Below are positions 59,595 to 64,000 of a DNA stretch of 64,000 bases, in pieces. Both the position numbers and the translations under genes were made by a program. How positions within the stretch are numbered: the stretch's first letter is position 1; every line of letters starts with the position of its first letter. Source of the stretch: Vibrio gallaecicus (GTDB taxonomy: Bacteria; Pseudomonadota; Gammaproteobacteria; Enterobacterales; Vibrionaceae). The stretch covers positions 1,550,001 to 1,614,000 of the forward strand of contig NZ_AP025490.1 in NCBI RefSeq assembly GCF_024347495.1. Direction: 5' to 3'. The notes below the pieces were generated by a model. It was not told where the DNA came from, made no database searches, and saw only the letters and a program-made list of their open reading frames with translations.

Positions 59595-62251
59595 TATGGC
59601 TTAGGGATGGCTGTGCGCCATTCTTTCCATCCATCTTCGGCAGTAGGATATAAATAGAATGATTGACCTTCTTCTGCTGTTGCCTGTAATTGCTTACCTT
59701 CAGGGGTTGAGAAAGTAATTCCACCACGAATTAAGCTATCTACTGTTCCTGACTTAATATTTGCGCCGGACAAACCAATAGAGACATCCACACCAGAAGT
59801 GTTCCAAAATACGCTGTTGCTTCTTATTAAGTAGGTGTATTCAGGTAGGACTTCAATCGTTGAAATAATGCGGTCAGCAAATTGTCCAAGTTTTACATCG
59901 GTTACTGAGCCTATTTCCATTTCACGGAATAATACTGGAGTTCCAACTTTCACAGAGCCTCGGGTTTCACTTTGAAGAATGAAGGTTTTGCCTTCGACCT
60001 TATTCGGAGAGCTTGAAAGCGTGAAAGAGAGTTGTGGTTGACCTTTCCCCGGCTCAACGTTGATGTACTTAGATAATAAAGCCGATACATTTTTTATTCC
60101 ATCCAAACCAATTTCCGCTTCAGCGACCCAAAAGTGGCTATCATTGACTGCAATTCTATCCACGTATTCAGGTAGTACTCTTGCTGTTACTTCTATGCCG
60201 CGTTTTTTGAAGTTTGGAACAACTAGTGTCACTTCGCCAACTGTAACGCCTTGGAATTTAATTGGTGTACCTTTACTGACTTCTTGAGCGCCAGAAGATG
60301 TCAGCTGGATAGCTCTACCAAATTTACGGGCGGTCTTTGAATCAGAATAAAGCTTCCATTGTTTACCGATCTTATTATCAATGCCAGGTAGAGAATCAAA
60401 CGCTATTCCACCTTGAACTAATGTTTTTAGAGGATCTGCTTTAATACTGATACCTGATAAAGACGCATCAACTTCCACACCTGAACGATTCCAAAATACA
60501 GTTTGGTTGGTCACGAGGTGCTTGTATCGGTTTTCAATAGTCGCTTTAATTTTCACACCACCGTCAGTTAGGTAAAAATCAGAAATGCTGCCTACTTGTA
60601 GGTTGCGATAGAGAAGGGGACTTCCTTTAGAAATAGGAGGCAACTCACTGGCAAAAAGCGATAAAGTCTGAGAGCCCGATTGGTTATATTTTGCCAGTTC
60701 AGCTAGCGACTGGCTTTTAAATAATTGATAGTCAGGGCGTGCTCTTTCAGCGCCTTCACTCACAAAACTAATAGAGCCTGTTAATAACTGTTTCGCAGGT
60801 GGGACTGTCACACTAAGTCCTGATTCTGTGAGTTCAGCAGTCGCGCTGCCGGTCACATAAAAGCGGTTATTACTTTTGATAAGGTGAGCATACTGGTTAT
60901 CAATAAGTGCATCCATGTAGACTTCATGTTTAGCATTATCTTTGCCAACGTTTTCTATCAAGCCAACTTCGATAATCGAGCCAACGGCAATCCCTTTATA
61001 AAGGAGGTTTGTGCCTACATCTAATCCAAAAGAGTTATTAGATTTTAAACGAATCGCAATGGATTTCTCTTGTTGCTGATTGTATTCATGCTTGCGAATA
61101 GCGTGAAAACTGCGGGCTTTACTTCCTTCTCCTGGCACGAGAGTTAAGAAATTACCGGTGACAAGGTTAGCAATGTTTTCCACACCAGTTAGGGATACTT
61201 TTGCTTCTTCCAATATGAATTTACTGCCTGTATTGAGAAAATCACTGAAAGCCGGCTGAATAGCAGCGGAGGCGATCACTTCTTCACGACCTTCGCTTAA
61301 AGATAAGTCAGTGACTTGTCCGATCTCAATTCCTCGATACATAATAGGAGCGCCTGTTGAACTGATTTTATTGTCATCAGGAACGGATATTTTGACCGCT
61401 ATACCACGGCCAGCCGTTTTCAAATCTTGATAGAGTTTGAATTTGGTGTTCATTTCAACTGCCTCTCCACCGCCAGGAGAGTCGACAGCAATAGAACCGC
61501 CAAGAAGGGCACTTAGGCTTTCCATCCTAACGTCAACACCAGAAAACCCAATACTTGCACCTAAGCCACTGACATTCCAAAAACGGCTTTCGTCTGTAAT
61601 GATATGGCTATATTCGTCATGAATTGCTGCTTTGATTGTTACAGATTTAGAATTGTCATTGAGCTTGTAGCTGTATACCTCACCGATAGGGATTTTTTTA
61701 TAAACAATCTGAGAACCAACAGAAATACCGCCTAAATCTTTTGCGGTGAGCATAATATTTAAGCCGTCAGATGCGAGTAAATCAGAGGGGGCACTATCTA
61801 AAGCGTTAAATACTGTTTCAGGTTCACTAGACGTTTCGCTAGGGTGGATCGCAATGTAGTTACCAGAGACCAAAGCATCTAGCCCGGAAATTCCAGATAA
61901 ACTTGCTGTTGGTTTCACTAGCCAGAAGCGAGTTTCTTTTGAAAGAAGTTTTTTTGCTTCAGGGTAGATATCCGCATCCACATAAATATTAGAAAGGTCT
62001 TCAGATAGGGTAATATCTCGAACCATACCGACCTCTAAACCTTGATAGCGGATTGTTGTGCGACCTGCGATCAACCCTGCCGCGTCCGAGAAGTAAATTT
62101 GAACGCGTTGACCAGCATCGTGTATCGACTTCATGACAAGCCAACCAGCAAGCAACATAGTAAGAATTGGCAATATCCAAAGTGGAGATATGCCTTTGTT
62201 CTTTTTAACTTCTGGCGAATAAGAAGTTTGTGATTGGTTGTTATTATTCAT
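59594..62251 (-). CDS. letB: MCE-family lipid transport protein LetB (YebT)
   Basis: Periplasm-spanning lipid-transport tunnel, 885 residues (E. coli LetB has 877). An N-terminal membrane anchor lies near residues 22-42 (SPLWILPILTMLLAGWLVM). Seven MCE domains follow, each recognisable by a G..I.Y.G..VG.V pattern: TIRYQGLEVGMV, QIVYKKIPIGEV, PIMYRGIEIGQV, NLLYKGIAVGSI, PLLYRNLQVGSI, PIKFQGVTVGEV and PVLFREMEIGSV. Seven is the LetB number, separating it from PqiB (three). The start overlaps the letA end by 8 bp, so translation is coupled. Known role: hexamer forming a hydrophobic channel between inner and outer membrane for phospholipid traffic. A hexamer repeat follows the stop. Confidence 0.95.
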   Translation of the reverse strand: MNNNNQSQTSYSPEVKKNKGISPLWILPILTMLLAGWLVMKSIHDAGQRVQIYFSDAAGLIAGRTTIRYQGLEVGMVRDITLSEDLSNIYVDADIYPEAKKLLSKETRFWLVKPTASLSGISGLDALVSGNYIAIHPSETSSEPETVFNALDSAPSDLLASDGLNIMLTAKDLGGISVGSQIVYKKIPIGEVYSYKLNDNSKSVTIKAAIHDEYSHIITDESRFWNVSGLGASIGFSGVDVRMESLSALLGGSIAVDSPGGGEAVEMNTKFKLYQDLKTAGRGIAVKISVPDDNKISSTGAPIMYRGIEIGQVTDLSLSEGREEVIASAAIQPAFSDFLNTGSKFILEEAKVSLTGVENIANLVTGNFLTLVPGEGSKARSFHAIRKHEYNQQQEKSIAIRLKSNNSFGLDVGTNLLYKGIAVGSIIEVGLIENVGKDNAKHEVYMDALIDNQYAHLIKSNNRFYVTGSATAELTESGLSVTVPPAKQLLTGSISFVSEGAERARPDYQLFKSQSLAELAKYNQSGSQTLSLFASELPPISKGSPLLYRNLQVGSISDFYLTDGGVKIKATIENRYKHLVTNQTVFWNRSGVEVDASLSGISIKADPLKTLVQGGIAFDSLPGIDNKIGKQWKLYSDSKTARKFGRAIQLTSSGAQEVSKGTPIKFQGVTVGEVTLVVPNFKKRGIEVTARVLPEYVDRIAVNDSHFWVAEAEIGLDGIKNVSALLSKYINVEPGKGQPQLSFTLSSSPNKVEGKTFILQSETRGSVKVGTPVLFREMEIGSVTDVKLGQFADRIISTIEVLPEYTYLIRSNSVFWNTSGVDVSIGLSGANIKSGTVDSLIRGGITFSTPEGKQLQATAEEGQSFYLYPTAEDGWKEWRTAIPKP

Positions 62252-63485
62252 TCACTGACTCATCTTTAGAGGTGTAGTTATCCCAAATTAATCTAGGATC
62301 AAGGCTTTCAACAGCAAGCATGGTAAGGATGACGACAATACCAAATGCAACGGCACCAAAGCCCGGTGTAAAGTTCAAAATTTGTCCACGGTCAACTAAT
62401 GTCATCATTATCGAAATAACGAATAAATCCATCACAGACCATTTTCCAACCCATTTAACAACGAAGTAAACAATCATCCTCTGCTTATGGAAGACGGAAC
62501 GTTTAAATTGGATGCACAGCAAGATGTAAGCAAGCCCTAAAATTTTCGCAACAGGTACAACAATACTAGCGACGAAAATAATAATGGCGATGCCATACAT
62601 TTCACTTTTGATTAATGACGCTACACCAGAAAATATGGTGTCTTCTAAGCGCTGACCATTTGTTATCAGTATAGAAATCGGAATGACGTTCGCAGGTATT
62701 ATCGCAACCGATGCCGCTATAAGCAGTGCCCACGTTTTTTGAATCGAATTGGGTTTTCTGTGGTGAAGCTTTTGATGACAACGCACGCAAGCTCCGTTTT
62801 CAGGCTGTGAAAGGTGGCAATTGTGGCAATGCACGGTTTTATTCTCGAAATCATATTGAGACTCTTGGGTCCACGACTCCCAGTAACGCCTTACACTGAT
62901 TCGAGTGATCAACAACACGCAAAACAATTGTAAAAGTAGCAATCCAACTAAACCTACACCAATAAAAATATCGGAATAATCTTGCAGCTTAAAACATGAG
63001 ATCGCGACACTCACTAAAAATACATCGAGCATCATCCAGTGCTTTAAAGTCTGAATAGTCTTTAGAGATAACTTAAGAGGTATAAACCATCTGAAATGCA
63101 GGGAAGCGTGAGCCACTAAAACTGAAAAGCAGACTAGAAACGGGGCGATCGAACTGCAGAATAGGATTAAAAGGGCGAGCAGAGGGAAGCCTTCGCCCAT
63201 TAATGTCACCATACCTGAAGGTAACGTTGCAGGGATCATCACCCCTATAAGACGAATACTAATAAAATCAAAAAAATGAGAGGGTATAAATAGCAATAAG
63301 CATGTTACTGCTAAAGCTAGGTTTCCGGATAAACTAGGGCTCCCGCCTCTATAAAGTTGTGTACTACATCTCGGGCAGTAAGCTGTTTTACCAGAAGGAA
63401 CAGAGACGCGCTCTACAGGTAGTTCGCAACCCTGACAAAGACGGACATTGGTTGTATCACATTGATGCTTGGTTGAGACGGTCAT
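62244..63485 (-). CDS. letA: Membrane protein LetA (YebS, PqiA family)
   Basis: Inner-membrane partner of LetB, 413 residues, thought to load lipid into the LetB tunnel. The PqiA-family duplication is clear: each half starts with a zinc-ribbon-like pair of cysteine motifs (CQGCELP with CPRCSTQL in the first; CHNCHLSQ with CVRCHQKL in the second) and continues with about four membrane segments. The second half has SLIKSEMYGIAIIIFVASIV and KWVGKWSVMDLFVIS, both family hallmarks. It overlaps letB by 8 bp and is first of the pair. Two hairpins separate it from the ABC exporter gene upstream. Confidence 0.94.
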   Translation of the reverse strand: MTVSTKHQCDTTNVRLCQGCELPVERVSVPSGKTAYCPRCSTQLYRGGSPSLSGNLALAVTCLLLFIPSHFFDFISIRLIGVMIPATLPSGMVTLMGEGFPLLALLILFCSSIAPFLVCFSVLVAHASLHFRWFIPLKLSLKTIQTLKHWMMLDVFLVSVAISCFKLQDYSDIFIGVGLVGLLLLQLFCVLLITRISVRRYWESWTQESQYDFENKTVHCHNCHLSQPENGACVRCHQKLHHRKPNSIQKTWALLIAASVAIIPANVIPISILITNGQRLEDTIFSGVASLIKSEMYGIAIIIFVASIVVPVAKILGLAYILLCIQFKRSVFHKQRMIVYFVVKWVGKWSVMDLFVISIMMTLVDRGQILNFTPGFGAVAFGIVVILTMLAVESLDPRLIWDNYTSKDESVNE

Positions 63486-63516
63486 GCAGCCTTCCTGATA
63501 GGTGAGAAGGCAATAA

Positions 63517-63541
63517 GGGCACGTATAAGTGAAACGTGCCC
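63517..63541 (-). terminator. Hairpin upstream of letA
   Basis: Eight-bp perfect stem GGGCACGT / ACGTGCCC with 9-nt loop; on the minus strand followed by TTATTG. It is the second of two hairpins after the exporter gene and the better terminator candidate. Confidence 0.65.
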
Positions 63542-63548
63542 GACAAGG

Positions 63549-63586
63549 TTTATGAATGACTGCTCAAATGAGCAGGCATTCATAAA
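63549..63586 (-). terminator. Long hairpin just after the ABC exporter stop
   Basis: Near-perfect stem of about 17 bp with one mismatch (63549-63565 paired with 63570-63586, loop AAAT), beginning 11 bases after the exporter stop. No U-run follows directly, so it may be a transcript-stabilising hairpin or act with the next one. Confidence 0.55.
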
Positions 63587-63596
63587 ATGTAAAACG

Positions 63597-64000
63597 CTAG
63601 GCGTGCGACTGTACACTCCCATAAAGTGTTTGATAGAGACCTTGTTGTTCAACCAGTTCGCCATGTGTTCCTGTTTGGGTAACTTGCCCATCTTCCAATA
63701 CATATATTAAATCAGCTTGCTTCACGGCTGAAAGTCTATGAGCAACAATGAGCGTTGTTCTATCTTTAAGAAACTCACTTAATGCTTTATGAAGAGCGGC
63801 TTCTGTTGCGGTGTCTAAAGCCGACGTTGCTTCATCAAGAATAACAAACTTCGGGTTACTGAGCACCATTCTAGCAATAGCTAACCTTTGTCTTTGCCCG
63901 CCTGATAAGCGAACACCACTACGACCAATCTGAGTATCTAACCCATCACTTAGCTGAGTAATGACATCTTGCATTTGTGATACTTCAAGTGCACGCCATA
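63597..64000 (-). CDS. ABC exporter, C-terminal part of ATPase domain (partial)
   Basis: Only the last ~134 codons lie in the window; the gene continues past the right edge, so its start is not here (the frame is open through to base 64000). Visible ATPase motifs: signature LSGGQRQRLAIARM, Walker B FVILDEATSALD, D-loop and H-loop IVAHRLSAVKQADL, ending EQQGLYQTLYGSVQSHA. The short tail after the NBD and the motif spacing fit a type IV ABC exporter with fused membrane domain (MsbA/MdlB/LapB-like class). The substrate cannot be inferred. It is not adjacent to the adhesin locus, about 62 kb away, so a role there is unsupported. Confidence 0.85.
   Translation of the reverse strand, partial: WRALEVSQMQDVITQLSDGLDTQIGRSGVRLSGGQRQRLAIARMVLSNPKFVILDEATSALDTATEAALHKALSEFLKDRTTLIVAHRLSAVKQADLIYVLEDGQVTQTGTHGELVEQQGLYQTLYGSVQSHA

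Noticed and set aside
63482..63703. 73-codon minus-strand frame overlapping the exporter gene end
   Set aside because: Out of frame with the exporter and covering the two hairpins; a shadow.
63597..64000. ABC exporter fragment considered as the adhesin's LapB-type ATPase
   Set aside because: It is about 62 kb from the TolC-like gene, adjacent to letA, and no HlyD-type fusion protein is next to it within the window.

Overview
The window looks like a chromosomal segment of a marine Vibrio, probably of the Splendidus-like group. This is an inference from family-level protein similarity and gene order (rlmI/yccX/tusE/yccA, aapJQMP, letA-letB-rsmF), not from a database search. Outside the repeats the DNA is moderately AT-rich, with ordinary gammaproteobacterial coding density and clear Rho-independent terminators.

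Region 1 (1-41.7 kb) is a type I secretion/adhesin locus. On the minus strand lie a TolC-like outer-membrane channel and, 3 nt downstream, an OmpA-family protein that runs off the left edge. Divergent from them is one gene of 39.5 kb (2172-41684) encoding a 13,170-residue protein, roughly 1.3 MDa. It has, in order: an N-terminal LapA-type retention module with a TAAG motif (the kind of site cut by the periplasmic protease LapG); 13 copies of an 84-residue Ig-like domain; three divergent Ig-like domains and a variant half-unit; 45 copies of a 220-residue two-domain unit that look nucleotide-identical over about 29.7 kb; and a 1,614-residue C-terminal region with further beta domains, a von Willebrand A domain, RTX calcium-binding nonapeptides and a VCA0849-type secretion signal. 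The TolC and OmpA neighbours resemble the aggA/SO_4321 pair of the Shewanella bpfA locus. I therefore predict lapG- and lapD-like genes just beyond the left edge.

Region 2 (41.7-46.1 kb) is the conserved rlmI-yccX-tusE-yccA neighbourhood (23S rRNA methylation, acylphosphatase, tRNA 2-thiouridine sulfur relay, YccA membrane protein), with a chemoreceptor gene between rlmI and yccX.

Region 3 (46.3-50.5 kb) is an aapJQMP general L-amino-acid ABC importer operon on the minus strand. It has a hairpin after aapJ that probably sets a higher level of binding protein.

Region 4 (50.5-57.9 kb) is a run of small units: a CysG N-terminal (precorrin-2 dehydrogenase/ferrochelatase) protein with a decayed methyltransferase tail; a DAHP synthase-yajQ pair; a stand-alone PEP-synthase-like barrel that appears to have lost catalytic residues; a DUF4442 hotdog protein; an unrecognised 451-residue membrane protein; and a CvfB-like S1-domain protein.

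Region 5 (58-64 kb) is rsmF, letB (seven MCE domains) and letA, in the same order as E. coli yebS-yebT-yebU, followed by the C-terminal part of an ABC exporter that runs off the right edge. No rRNA, tRNA, CRISPR array, insertion sequence or phage gene was recognised. The most striking object is the giant adhesin and its repeat array.
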